Assembly (NCBI GenBank): GCA_006503475.1
Contig: RSEH01000112.1
Location: 62,001 to 126,000, forward strand
Direction: 5' to 3'
From: Stentor roeselii
Taxonomy: Eukaryota > Ciliophora > Heterotrichea > Heterotrichida > Stentoridae
Length of the DNA stretch: 64,000 nucleotides
The translations under genes were made by a program, and so were the position numbers. Shown piece after piece: positions 49,324-58,500 of the stretch. Under the pieces are notes generated by a model, which was given only the letters and a program-made list of their open reading frames with translations, ran no database searches and was not told the DNA's origin. Position 1 is the first letter of the stretch; each line of letters opens with the position of its first letter.

Positions 49324-49348
49324 TTGTGATATATTAATAAATAAGGAG

Positions 49349-49618
49349 ATGGATAACAGAGTCAAACTAGAGGACAGCACTATTCATTTAAGTCAACCGA
49401 AAAGTATTCTAGTTAAAAAGGGAGCGATAAGAAAGGCTAATACTTTTGGGCCTTCAAGTATTAATAGTTCATTTGAAAAGTCGAAGAAAAAAAGAGTCAC
49501 GTTTGTTGACAGGTCAGCCAATACAAAGCTATGCACCGTATTTAATTACGAGCAAGTAGATTTCGTGGAAGAAGTTCGAACCGAGAAGACATCAAGTTGT
49601 GCTTGTTTAATATTCTAA
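49349..49618 (+). CDS. small prenylated protein with a PP1-docking-like motif
   Basis: 89 residues from ATG 49349. It contains KKKRVTFVDRS, a textbook RVxF docking motif for protein phosphatase 1, flanked by basic residues, and ends SSCACLIF: a CaaX box (CLIF) with a second upstream Cys that could be palmitoylated. The rest is polar and probably disordered (VKLEDSTIHLSQPKSILVKKG, FGPSSINSS). A membrane-tethered PP1 regulator is a reasonable inference, with no family recognised. It lies between the C2 gene (25 bp) and bL36m (29 bp) on the same strand. Stop TAA. Confidence 0.7.
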   Translation: MDNRVKLEDSTIHLSQPKSILVKKGAIRKANTFGPSSINSSFEKSKKKRVTFVDRSANTKLCTVFNYEQVDFVEEVRTEKTSSCACLIF

Positions 49619-49647
49619 TTATGTTTAGTTTCTAATTCGTAATAAAA

Positions 49648-49884
49648 ATGAAGGTCGTCTCTGCTCTGAGGAAGCGTTGCAAGGACTGCAAAATAGTAAG
49701 AAGAGGCAAAAAAGTTTACGTCAAATGTAGTGTTTTTGGCAAACACAAGCAGAGGCAAGGGTCGTTTTCGACTTACTACCCGTTTTCAGCTTTTACAAAC
49801 ACTGTTCAGGTGCCTGAGATAAAGATTGAACCTTTGGATTTACTAGTCATGCAGCAGTTCGCAAGCACTGTCTTTAGAGTTTAA
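49648..49884 (+). CDS. MRPL36: mitochondrial ribosomal protein bL36m
   Basis: 78 residues. The first 40 are a bL36 protein: [20 protein letters not shown], then [16 protein letters not shown], with the zinc ligands Cys-x2-Cys, Cys and His. bL36 is a small zinc protein of the large ribosomal subunit in bacteria and mitochondria. About 38 extra residues ([22 protein letters not shown]) follow, as in several mitochondrial forms. No targeting peptide is obvious, so the import signal may be the basic N-terminus itself. Stop TAA. Confidence 0.93.
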   Translation: MKVVSALRKRCKDCKIVRRGKKVYVKCSVFGKHKQRQGSFSTYYPFSAFTNTVQVPEIKIEPLDLLVMQQFASTVFRV

Positions 49885-50145
49885 GTAATTCTTGAATATT
49901 GAAAAATTTGTTAATTTAGATGATTTAAGTTTGAGTGTTGAAGATGAAAGTTTCTCTTAATACAAAAAGTTGAAAAGAAAGATACTTTTAAAGTGAAGGT
50001 CATAACAACTATTATCTTAAAACGAAAGAAAATACTAAAAAATCAAGAAAAAACTAAAATAAACTCAAGATAAAATCAATTTTTAACTTAATTCACCGAT
50101 ATCTTCCCTCACTTCATCAAACACGATTTTAACTCTATTCTCTTA

Positions 50146-51327
50146 ATGAACATAAAAATGCAAGAAGATCAAATCATTAACACCCGATACAAAATCCTTT
50201 CAGAGCTCGGCAAAGGTGGGTTCGGCCAGGTGTACAAGGTGCAAGACCTACAAAAACAATCAGAATACGCTTTAAAAATAGACCTTACTCATCAAGGTTC
50301 AGTTTTACAAGAAGTGAAAGTTCTTCAAGATCTGCAAGGCGGTGAAGGAATCTCAAAACTTTATGACAACGGAAAATTCAACAATCGAGCTTTTATGGTT
50401 CTAGAGTTGCTTGGAGCCAACTTAAGTTCAATGAGGAAGTCTTTAAATGGGTTTAGTTTAAATACAGTAGTGCTGATTTTATTTGAAACACTCGAAAGAA
50501 TCAGGTTTGTTCATTCAAAAGGATATATTCATAGAGATGTTAAACCTCAGCAGTTCCTGATTGGTCCTAAGGATGTTATTTACTTGGTCGACTTTGGAAT
50601 CTCTAAAAAGTTCATGATTGATGGACATCATATTGCCTTTCAATCTCAATGTGAAAGAGCTGGAAGCTCTTCTTATGCAAGTATCAACTCGCATATTGGA
50701 ATTAGATTGAGTAGGAGAGATGATTTGGAAAGTTGGGTTTATATGGCAGTTTACTTGATACAGGGTTATCTTCCTTGGCAACAAGGCAAGACTTTAAACA
50801 ACAACCGAAAATGGCAAACAGTCTTCACTCTAAAAAGATCGACTCCAGATGAAGACCTTTTCTGTAAGTGTCCTAAGCAGTTTCACTCAATATTGAACTA
50901 TATCAGGACCGTGAAATTCGAAGAAAAGCCAAACTACCAGTACCTAAAAGACCTCCTAACAACCATCAACACCGAGTTTTCACTTCAATGCAGGAACTTC
51001 GACTGGGTGATGTTAGAAAGACACCAACTCGAATTAGAAAAACGGAAAAAAGAAGCAAACAAAAGAAAAACCTCCAAGAAGCGAGTCAGAAACAACCGAA
51101 GAAACCAGACCATGAACAACATGGTCAGTATAAATCACTTCGGCGGAGCTGACACCAAGTCCTTCTTGCAAATTCCTGTAGGTTTAAGTAGAACAGCTTC
51201 TAGAAACAGTCAGGACCTCGACAGTTCTGACTGTGAAACTATTAAAAACACATTCCCCGAGTTCAATAATCGAGAAAAAGTCTTCCAAAAGTTAAAAGCC
51301 TTTCGAGCAGGTTTAACCTATAAATAA
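50146..51327 (+). CDS. CK1-superfamily protein kinase (TTBK-like)
   Basis: 393 residues. Kinase core 15-290: LGKGGFGQVY, Lys44 (YALKID), the HRDVKPQQFLIG catalytic loop (129-140), DFGIS (149-153), then SSSYASINSHIG and RRDDLESWVYMAVYLIQGYLPWQ, the CK1-family replacement for the APE motif. GGFGQVY and the short inserts are closest to the TTBK branch. All catalytic residues are present, so activity is expected. The C-terminus is basic (KRKTSKKRVRNNRRNQT), suggesting nuclear or microtubule binding. Met5 (50158) is an alternative start. Its stop is 2 bp from the convergent neighbour's stop. Stop TAA. Confidence 0.92.
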   Translation: MNIKMQEDQIINTRYKILSELGKGGFGQVYKVQDLQKQSEYALKIDLTHQGSVLQEVKVLQDLQGGEGISKLYDNGKFNNRAFMVLELLGANLSSMRKSLNGFSLNTVVLILFETLERIRFVHSKGYIHRDVKPQQFLIGPKDVIYLVDFGISKKFMIDGHHIAFQSQCERAGSSSYASINSHIGIRLSRRDDLESWVYMAVYLIQGYLPWQQGKTLNNNRKWQTVFTLKRSTPDEDLFCKCPKQFHSILNYIRTVKFEEKPNYQYLKDLLTTINTEFSLQCRNFDWVMLERHQLELEKRKKEANKRKTSKKRVRNNRRNQTMNNMVSINHFGGADTKSFLQIPVGLSRTASRNSQDLDSSDCETIKNTFPEFNNREKVFQKLKAFRAGLTYK

Positions 51328-51329
51328 AC

Positions 51330-51752
51330 TTAATACTTTTTATCTTTATTTTCACCTGGGGTCCAAGTTTTCGGCTCGAATTCTTTTTTCTTTTTAAAAG
51401 AGGTCACTTTTTTCATAGCCTCTCGAAATTTTGCCATAGTTTGTTCATCCTTCTCGTCAAAATGCTGCCCAATTTCTTTTCTTTTCATATAATCTGCATA
51501 ACTAGAGCCTATTTCCTGACTTGAAGGAGGAGTAGTGCTTCTGCCATTCAACCAACTGACCCAGACAGGGTCCATCAATGGTCTATGAATGCCTTCTTTA
51601 TAAACAACTTCTCTTTTCACTGGAAAGTTTTCAGAGTCATATATTTGATAGTACTTATTTCCATACATGTCTTCTCCCACCTCGTCTTTGTTCGAGTATC
51701 GGTTTCGATAGCGAGTCAGAAGGTTTTTAATGATCCCGAAGTTTCGAAGCAT
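51330..51752 (-). CDS. NDUFAF2/NDUFA12-family protein of complex I
   Basis: 140 residues. NDUFA12 is a subunit, and NDUFAF2 an assembly factor, of mitochondrial complex I. Visible family text: VGEDMYGNKYYQIYDSENFP, VKREVVYKEG, and DPVWVSWLNGRSTTPPSSQEI. The WxxWL...TPP ending fits NDUFAF2 (mimitin) better than NDUFA12, as does the Lys-rich tail. The N-terminus NFGIIKNLLTRYRNRYS is amphipathic and basic, a plausible import signal. Convergent with the TTBK-like kinase gene (2 bp between stops). It is 23 bp downstream of... the aquaporin start lies beyond its own ATG by about 23 bp of spacer to that gene's stop. Stop TAA. Confidence 0.82.
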   Translation of the reverse strand: MLRNFGIIKNLLTRYRNRYSNKDEVGEDMYGNKYYQIYDSENFPVKREVVYKEGIHRPLMDPVWVSWLNGRSTTPPSSQEIGSSYADYMKRKEIGQHFDEKDEQTMAKFREAMKKVTSFKKKKEFEPKTWTPGENKDKKY

Positions 51753-51775
51753 TTTTATTAGACTAAAGCTAAAGA

Positions 51776-52483
51776 TTAAGTCGCAATTCTTCCTTCAAGG
51801 CTCTTGGTTCTTGTTGGGTCGATGTCCTCGTCTTCGATTTTGATGAAGATCACTGCAACTGCACTGCCGATCAAAGAGCCTAAGAATGGCGCGATCACGT
51901 AAATCCAAGTGTTTGAGAAGTGGCTACCGTCTTTCAAGTAGTGGATGAAGTTTAGACCGAAACCTACTGCCGGGTTGAAACAGGCTAAGGTTATTCTACG
52001 GACTGCTAAGTTTCCGGTCAGGTATGCTGCTGATATCGCAATTCCGGACAGAAGGAGACTTTCGGTTACTCTTTTCACTGTCAGACATGTTGCACAGATC
52101 ACTGCTGTGTAAATCACTTCCGCGAAGAAACCTTCTGTGTTGTTGTATTTTCCGCTGATGTTGTAGTAAAATGGGTGATGAGTGGTCGCCCAAGCTAGCA
52201 AAGCTCCTAAGATAGCCCCAGCAATTTGAGCAATTAAATTATAAATAAACTGGAAAGCTTCTTCAATTTGAAAGTTTCCATGAAAAACTCTCCGAATTAA
52301 CATCGCCAAGGTGACTGCAGGGTTAAACTGCGGAGTGGAAATATATCCTGTGAAAGCCATGGCTAAGTACATTCCTCCTGCAACTGCGAATGGTTCTGAT
52401 TGACTTGTAGAGACTGCATATGCATAGATCATAGTTCCTAGAAATTCAGCAAAAGTAACAATTGGGTTTGGACCGATCGCCAT
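51776..52483 (-). CDS. aquaporin (MIP family) with altered second NPA box
   Basis: 235 residues, six spans plus two half-helices. NPA boxes at 54-56 (QFNPAVTLAM) and 170-172 (CFNPAVGFGL). The first is normal. After the second the selectivity-filter Arg (NPAR) is missing, replaced by Val-Gly. In known aquaporins loss of that Arg widens the pore and changes solute choice, so water-only transport is unlikely; ammonia, glycerol or other small solutes are possible. Starts MAIGPNPIVTFAEFLGTMIY with the TM1 Glu conserved. A role in osmoregulation with the contractile vacuole is an inference. Stop TAA. Confidence 0.9.
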   Translation of the reverse strand: MAIGPNPIVTFAEFLGTMIYAYAVSTSQSEPFAVAGGMYLAMAFTGYISTPQFNPAVTLAMLIRRVFHGNFQIEEAFQFIYNLIAQIAGAILGALLAWATTHHPFYYNISGKYNNTEGFFAEVIYTAVICATCLTVKRVTESLLLSGIAISAAYLTGNLAVRRITLACFNPAVGFGLNFIHYLKDGSHFSNTWIYVIAPFLGSLIGSAVAVIFIKIEDEDIDPTRTKSLEGRIAT

Positions 52484-52856
52484 TAAGATTATTTGATTAA
52501 CTTTATTTAAAGTAATTGAAATTTAAAGGTGTTTAATACTTGGATCAATGTAAAAGAGGTGAATTTGGAGAACATTTGAATGAAATTATTTGAAGAAAGA
52601 CTGGAAGAGTGCAATAAAGAATTTAAGGGCTCTAGAAATATGAGAGTAAATTAAGATATAAATGATTTAGATGGAATGCTAGTCATTTTAATTAAAAGTA
52701 TAAGATTTTAATTCATTTTTCAACTTCGCTGAAAGATGTTAAAATAATTGAAATAATTCATTCTTAATCAAATAACCCAAATTTTTCAACACCTTTCATC
52801 TGCTACTAATAAAAAATTCATCCTTCCCAAAACTTCAACAATCAAAACTTAATTAA
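52484..52856. other. intergenic, nothing recognised
   Basis: 373 bp. The left part, upstream of the aquaporin, is G/A-rich, and the right part is C/A-rich on the + strand, as expected 3' of a minus-strand gene. No feature seen. Confidence 0.5.
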
Positions 52857-54098
52857 TTACAATGACTCCCAATCATTTTCAGTAACTAAATTATTCAAAA
52901 CATCTTCGGCATTAAAACTATCATCGAAGTTGTTTTTCTCTAAATTTTCTCCGGAATTGACCAGAAACGGGTTGATGACCTGCCAATGTCCAGTGCTATG
53001 ATACCCTCGATTTTTCGATATAAGCAAAGGAGGTTCTTCAACAACAGTCTGAACAGTGACTTTCGGAGAATTCGCTTCAGACTGACTTTCCTCCACAAGC
53101 TGTTCCACTCTCGTAACAGGACAAGGAAGACTTTTGCTTTCCCTTTCAAAGTTGCATTGATTTTGAAGCAATTTAAACGCTCTAGCTTTTTTAAGTAAAA
53201 CTTGTGGACCACAAGAGAGAAAATTTCCAGAAAAGAACTCAACTACCTGATAAGTATTCATCTTCAAGAGTTTTTCTTCACTAGTCTTCAAAACCGCAAG
53301 AGCAATTTTATAAACCGATTCAAATCCTTCAAGAACAATCAAGTCCCACATGAAAACCACGACATTTACAGGAAAACTCACTGTAAACATCGTCAAAAAC
53401 CACTTCAAAAGCCACAAGTCCTCTAAAACATCCTGTTCTCTAAAGTGCCAGTAAAGTTTATTTAGTTTCTGTTCAAAAATCTTATCAAAAATCCACAAAT
53501 GTCTTTTAAGTCCAGTCATATCTTCTTGAAAGACTTCAGAAAGTTGAAATTTCTTATAAATCGTCTCTAAAAACGCGAAAACCTCTGCTTCACGTCCTCC
53601 TGAAACCAGCAGAAAAAAGCCTACCAAGAAGTTCATTCCTTGACAATACCCGACTTTTGGGTTCTTAAAGGCAAATTTTTCCAGAATTCTTTTTAAAGCA
53701 TTTTGCCCGTGATGGCCAAAAAGGGCTGAATCGAAGTAAGGATGATTGGGGAAGGTCCTATCGATGTCTTTGCAGATTTGATAGGAAAATTCACTGTTTC
53801 TTGAGAGGTTCTGATATTCAAGAGGGTCGACCATGACTTTCATCTTGACTTTCCAAGCTTCCCAGCGAAAGGGCTGAGGGAAGCCTTTATGGAACTTATT
53901 TTCTTTCATGTTTTCTAAGATCTTGAAGATAGACCTGTGCTTGTTCCAAACGCTTTCCCATCGAATTCGAGTTCTTTTTTCAGTTTCATTCGGCAAATAG
54001 AGAAACTTGCCGATTTTCGATGATTTCTCGTTTGGAGGTGAAAAGTCTTTTAATTGACTCAGTTTCAGGCCCACTTCTTTACATGGTGAGCAGCCCAT
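52857..54098 (-). CDS. TBC-domain Rab GAP, N-terminally acylated
   Basis: 413 residues. TBC proteins accelerate GTP hydrolysis by Rab GTPases. Both catalytic fingers are intact: IxxDxxR (QICKDIDRTFP, Arg114) and YxQ (GYCQGMNFLVG, Gln153). Other TBC signs: KGFPQPFRWEAWK, LKRHLWIFDKIFEQKL, WLLKWFLTMFTVSFP, FMWDLIVLEGF. The N-terminus MGCSPCKE is an N-myristoylation signal with two adjacent palmitoylatable cysteines (3 and 6), placing the protein on membranes constitutively. The tail is disordered. It starts 31 bp after the helicase gene's stop on the same strand. Stop TAA. Confidence 0.93.
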   Translation of the reverse strand: MGCSPCKEVGLKLSQLKDFSPPNEKSSKIGKFLYLPNETEKRTRIRWESVWNKHRSIFKILENMKENKFHKGFPQPFRWEAWKVKMKVMVDPLEYQNLSRNSEFSYQICKDIDRTFPNHPYFDSALFGHHGQNALKRILEKFAFKNPKVGYCQGMNFLVGFFLLVSGGREAEVFAFLETIYKKFQLSEVFQEDMTGLKRHLWIFDKIFEQKLNKLYWHFREQDVLEDLWLLKWFLTMFTVSFPVNVVVFMWDLIVLEGFESVYKIALAVLKTSEEKLLKMNTYQVVEFFSGNFLSCGPQVLLKKARAFKLLQNQCNFERESKSLPCPVTRVEQLVEESQSEANSPKVTVQTVVEEPPLLISKNRGYHSTGHWQVINPFLVNSGENLEKNNFDDSFNAEDVLNNLVTENDWESL

Positions 54099-54129
54099 TT
54101 ATTATTTACCTTTATTATTGTAGAGAGAC

Positions 54130-55572
54130 TTAGTGGCTTTCATTCAACGTTTTTTCTTTCTTGTGCTTCAGGTACTTTCGAAAGCTTCTTGACAGTCGAT
54201 GACTTAAGGAAATGTTTTCTCTTCTAATCGGTTTTTTTTCGAGTTTCTTTTTAAGTGACTTGTTCGGGTTTTTCAATTTTAGCATCCAGTCAGGGACAGT
54301 CATTCCTGACTTTTTCATGACGTTGGCAACCATTTTGATGTAAGGAGCGTCTTCTAGGGTGTAGAGAGTTACGGCTTTCGCTTGCTCGCCGGCCCTGCCG
54401 GCTCGGCCTATTCTATGAATGTAACTGACGATTGTTTGGGGGAAGTCGTAGTTGATGACAAGTTTAACACCTAAAAAATCGATGCCGCGGGAAAGAAGGT
54501 CTGTGCAGATCAACACCCAGACTGAACCTGTTCTGAAGTTTTGGACAATCGCCGAACGTTGACGGTCGTCGAGACCTGAATGCATCGCTGAGACGTTTTT
54601 TATGAACTTTTTCATTTCTTCTGATAGTTGAATTGCTCGGTCTTTACTTTGGACGAAGATTAATACTGGAGGAGTCATTTTACCTTCTTGAACCATTTGC
54701 TTTAAAGCGAATATTTTACCGGATTCGTTTGTGGAGAAGAGAAGTTCTTGGGTTACTGTTGTTACTGTCGCGTTTTGAAGACCGACTGAGATTTTTACTG
54801 GGTCAATCAGCATAGAATAAGCAAGAATCTCAACCGAAGAATTCATAGTCGCAGAGAACATCCACTTAGTACACGCCGGATTAATCTTCTTTAAAATACA
54901 ATCAACCTGTTCCATATACCCCAATTCAAAAAGTTGATCAGCTTCATCCAAAACAACAAACTTCACGTCTTCCAAAACCTGCTGATCAAAAAGATGAACC
55001 ATAAGCAAAGGAGTACAAATTAAAACATCCACCTGGTTCCTTATTTCATTCGAATTCCTTCCTTTCTTACTCAATAATTCCACGGCAAGTCCAGTGCCTT
55101 CAGACAAAACAAGAACCTCTTTAAACAGCTGCCGAGCAAGTTCTTTGGTCGGAGCGACAACGACAGCTTTAAGTCCTTTAAAAGTCTCAGAATTCGTTAA
55201 AATCGTGATAAGCGGCAAGACAAACGACAAGGTCTTCCCTGAGCCAGTCGGCGCAATTCCGATGACATCACGACGAGCGAGCATGACAGGGAATCCTTGC
55301 ATTTGAATGGCAGTCAAGTTCTCATAAAGTGAGCGAAGAGTCCTCTGCACAGTCTCAGGCACGACGTGTTTGTTGAAGACCTCTGCCCAGCTGGCCATAG
55401 GTTCAGGCACATCACTGCCAGTGACAAAAATCGAAAACTCTTTCCGAATATTCGAAGTCGTCGGCGGGGTAATTTTCGCTTGTTTTTTCAATGGTGAGAA
55501 TAGTTCGAAGTCCCTGGAAAACCTTTTTCGATCAAAAGAAACTCCGTCTTTCAAGATCGAAAAAGAATCCAT
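54130..55572 (-). CDS. DDX52: DEAD-box RNA helicase, ROK1/DDX52 type
   Basis: 480 residues. ROK1/DDX52 remodels snR30 and pre-rRNA during 40S ribosome assembly in the nucleolus. The subfamily opening is visible (FSIFVTGSDVPEPMASWAEVF), followed by the Q-motif region (TAIQMQGFPVML), APTGSGKT (107-114), PTKELARQ, DEAD at 209-212, SAT, and the C-terminal domain with LICTDLLSRGIDF and HRIGRAGRAG. The C-terminus is Lys/Arg-rich as in ROK1. All ATPase motifs are intact. Its start is 8 bp from that of the divergent ATG2-like gene. Stop TAA. Confidence 0.93.
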   Translation of the reverse strand: MDSFSILKDGVSFDRKRFSRDFELFSPLKKQAKITPPTTSNIRKEFSIFVTGSDVPEPMASWAEVFNKHVVPETVQRTLRSLYENLTAIQMQGFPVMLARRDVIGIAPTGSGKTLSFVLPLITILTNSETFKGLKAVVVAPTKELARQLFKEVLVLSEGTGLAVELLSKKGRNSNEIRNQVDVLICTPLLMVHLFDQQVLEDVKFVVLDEADQLFELGYMEQVDCILKKINPACTKWMFSATMNSSVEILAYSMLIDPVKISVGLQNATVTTVTQELLFSTNESGKIFALKQMVQEGKMTPPVLIFVQSKDRAIQLSEEMKKFIKNVSAMHSGLDDRQRSAIVQNFRTGSVWVLICTDLLSRGIDFLGVKLVINYDFPQTIVSYIHRIGRAGRAGEQAKAVTLYTLEDAPYIKMVANVMKKSGMTVPDWMLKLKNPNKSLKKKLEKKPIRRENISLSHRLSRSFRKYLKHKKEKTLNESH

Positions 55573-55580
55573 TATAAACC
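55573..55580. promoter_or_regulatory. 8-bp gap between divergent start codons
   Basis: The ATG codons of the divergent ROK1 helicase and ATG2-like genes are separated by 8 bases (ATAAACC plus one), within the sequence CATTATAAACCATG. A TATAAA-like string is all that fits between them. Confidence 0.7.
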
Positions 55581-58500
55581 ATGTCGTTTACTAGTCCTAT
55601 TGAAGAACTTGTTAACTATATCATCAGCCACATTCATGAAGGCCTTTTGATGAATAAACTTGACAGGCAACAACTGAAGGCGAACATATCAGAAGGAGTT
55701 TATATTTTACAAGATGTTGAATTTAACTCAAAGTCAATCAATCAGAGCTTGCCTTATTCTTCAGTCCATCTTCATTCTGCACGCACGGCAAGGATGAACT
55801 TGACCCTGCCGCCTTTGATGAAACTATTGGAAAGTCCTGTTAAAATTCGTTTGACAGAACTGGAAATTAACCTTATCAGTGCCAAACATTCAGGAGATTC
55901 GGTTTTTCTTCAAGAAGCTGTTCAACTCACGAAATCTGATGAAACTCCAGGGCTTAATGTCATGACCAAGTCAATTGGGAAGTTCCTTTCAAGTATCAAC
56001 ATTGAAGTCGTTTTTTTGTCAATTAATCTGCTGTCAGAACATCATTCACTTTGTGTAAAAATCCCAAAACTCACCTTTTCTGATAAAAATCAGTCAAAGT
56101 TCTTTAAAATTGAAGGATTTTCTGTATTTTTAGATAAAAATCAGCAGATTTTACAAGTTGATCAAGTTGTTGAAGGACAGGTTAAGTTAAACAGTTCGCA
56201 ATTTGAGATATTTTTAGAGATTTCTAAAGTGCTTGTTTGTTTTTCTTATCAGCAGGTCGCTTGTCTGGCGCAGATACTTGCAGGACTTGAAGTAACTGAT
56301 AAAATCGACTTGAATATGCCGGGATTCACTGCGACGATGGATGAAATTGCGAAGAGAATAGATTTAGGAGGACTTCGAGAGCAAAAAAGAACTATTTCTT
56401 TGAAAAAAGTTGATTTTTTAATTACTCGTGAAAGAGTTGATAAGGTTTTTGTGGATTACGATGAAAGTCTTCATCAAGAACTTGGTTTCAGTCACTTTCA
56501 CTTGAAACTCACGGAGTTCAGCACAAGCTTTGAACAGGCTTCAGTTAAAAGTATCAAGTTGAAGTTTTTTTCATTTGTTGAAAGCTTTCAGGAGAATTTG
56601 TTCAAATCAGCTGTTGACCAGTTCCACCCTGAGTTTTTTAATGAAACAACAGCGATCAGTGAAGGACCTTTAGCGAAAAAGACTGTCTTTCAACTGGGTC
56701 CTGAAGGTGCGCAAGTCTTTTTCAAAGAAGAAACCTTTAAAATCACGATTTTTTCTGTTAAAGTTAATTTAAACGCACAGATCTGCAGAGACTTGGAGAC
56801 TCTTCTTCAACAACTTGTCACTAAACCACAAGCTGGTACTTCTCAGCAATACTTTCTAGTATCTGCAAATGAAATTTCTCTTAATTACGTGCAGGAACTG
56901 ACAGAAACCTGGGAAAAACGTAAAAACCTATCATTTCTAGTCATTTTCAATGATTTCTCAATGAACGGCAGTGAACGACTTGAAATTTCAATCAGAAAAA
57001 TTTATGGAAACCTGAAAAAACTTTCAGAAAATTTTAAAATTTTTGAAAGTGAAAATTTGGTCTTTGAAACGATGACTCGAAAGTTCCAGTCTTCAGAAGC
57101 ACCTCGACAGAAGAAGTACTCGGCTTACTTCGAGCAGGGGCAGGGCTACATCACTATAGCCAATAAAAAAACACGAGAAAAAAAAGAAAAAGTTAAAGTT
57201 TTCATTGAAAATCCTCAAAAAAACCTTTTCGAAAACGAGAAAATTTCTCGATTTTCCTGTAGTCGACTCGAGTTATTCCTGACAACTGCATTTTTCAACA
57301 TTTTCCCTAAAATCGAATTCCCAGTATTTTCCCAAAGCGAATCAACGACAAGCAGCAGGTTTCTCTTCAACATTCATGAAATTTCAGCAAATATTTTAAC
57401 CTTCAAAGCAAATCTTCAGAATTTTGAAGGAAAGTCAACAAATGATTCAACTTTTATAACTTTTCAAGATTTTTCTTTGAAATCTTCTTCGAACTTCTGG
57501 ATTCGCAGTGCGGAAAGCATGGTGATTTTAAAAATATCGAAAAATTCATTAAAACTTGAAGTGCCTCAGCTGATAATTGACTCTCGCATCACAAAAGAGC
57601 TTTTTTCACTTCAAGTTGAGTCAAGTGAAGGCCGCGGCAGCGGTAAACAATTAAAGCTAGTGATTCACAAGACAGTTATTTTAATGTCCGGCAATAAATC
57701 ACATTCCGCAGTCGTTTTTGACTCTTCCGAGATTTTATTTTTCAGTGATTTTTGTTGGAAGGTCTTAGTTGGGGCTTTTAAAGTGCTTTACTCAGATGAG
57801 CCTTTAAAGGTTTCATATGAAAACGCGAGTTGTGTGGAAGAAGATAATAAATTCTGTGTCTTGCTTCTTGGGTCTAGTCTGGAAGTGGAAGTGTCGAAGA
57901 AGGTTGACTGTCAGGTGAAGAACTGTGAATTGATCACTGACGTGTTTTATAGAACTTGTGGGCAGTTTAAAAAGGAGATAAAAAATGTGGTTTTTAATGT
58001 TGGGACTTTGATTTTTCATATCGCGAAAGACTTTCCTGGTGCTTTGGAAGAAATTATCAGTCAGATACCCACTTGGACCCTTGCCGATGATGAGGATTTG
58101 AACGAGTCGAAGTACTTTGATGCCAGTTCGAGTGCTGACTTTTGCATTCACAGCCATAACCCTGCCCTTGACAAGCAGATGAAAGATGAAAAGTCTTTCG
58201 TCGTTCTTGATGTTTCTAATGTTTTCATTAATCTTTACCCAGACTACGAATTTCCTGGACCAGGACAAGCGAAAAAATCTTGCTTTTATCGAATCACTGC
58301 AAAAATGACAGGTCTCAACTCTTTCTACTCAATTTCTCTTGAAAACTTTCATCAGGTCTTTTTAAACCTCCTTGATTTCCAGGTAATCAACTGCATCCAA
58401 GGCTGTGAAATTAGTAAAAGTTTAACAAAACTTCAAGAAAAGTCAAAAAATTCTAAAATTATTGATTTTTTCTGCTCTTTTGAAGAAATTCTTGGAAAAT

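Noticed and set aside
49253-49618. A longer version of the CaaX peptide starting inside the C2 gene
   Set aside because: It would overlap the C2 coding region by 71 bases and add residues unlike the rest; the ATG at 49349 is after the C2 stop.
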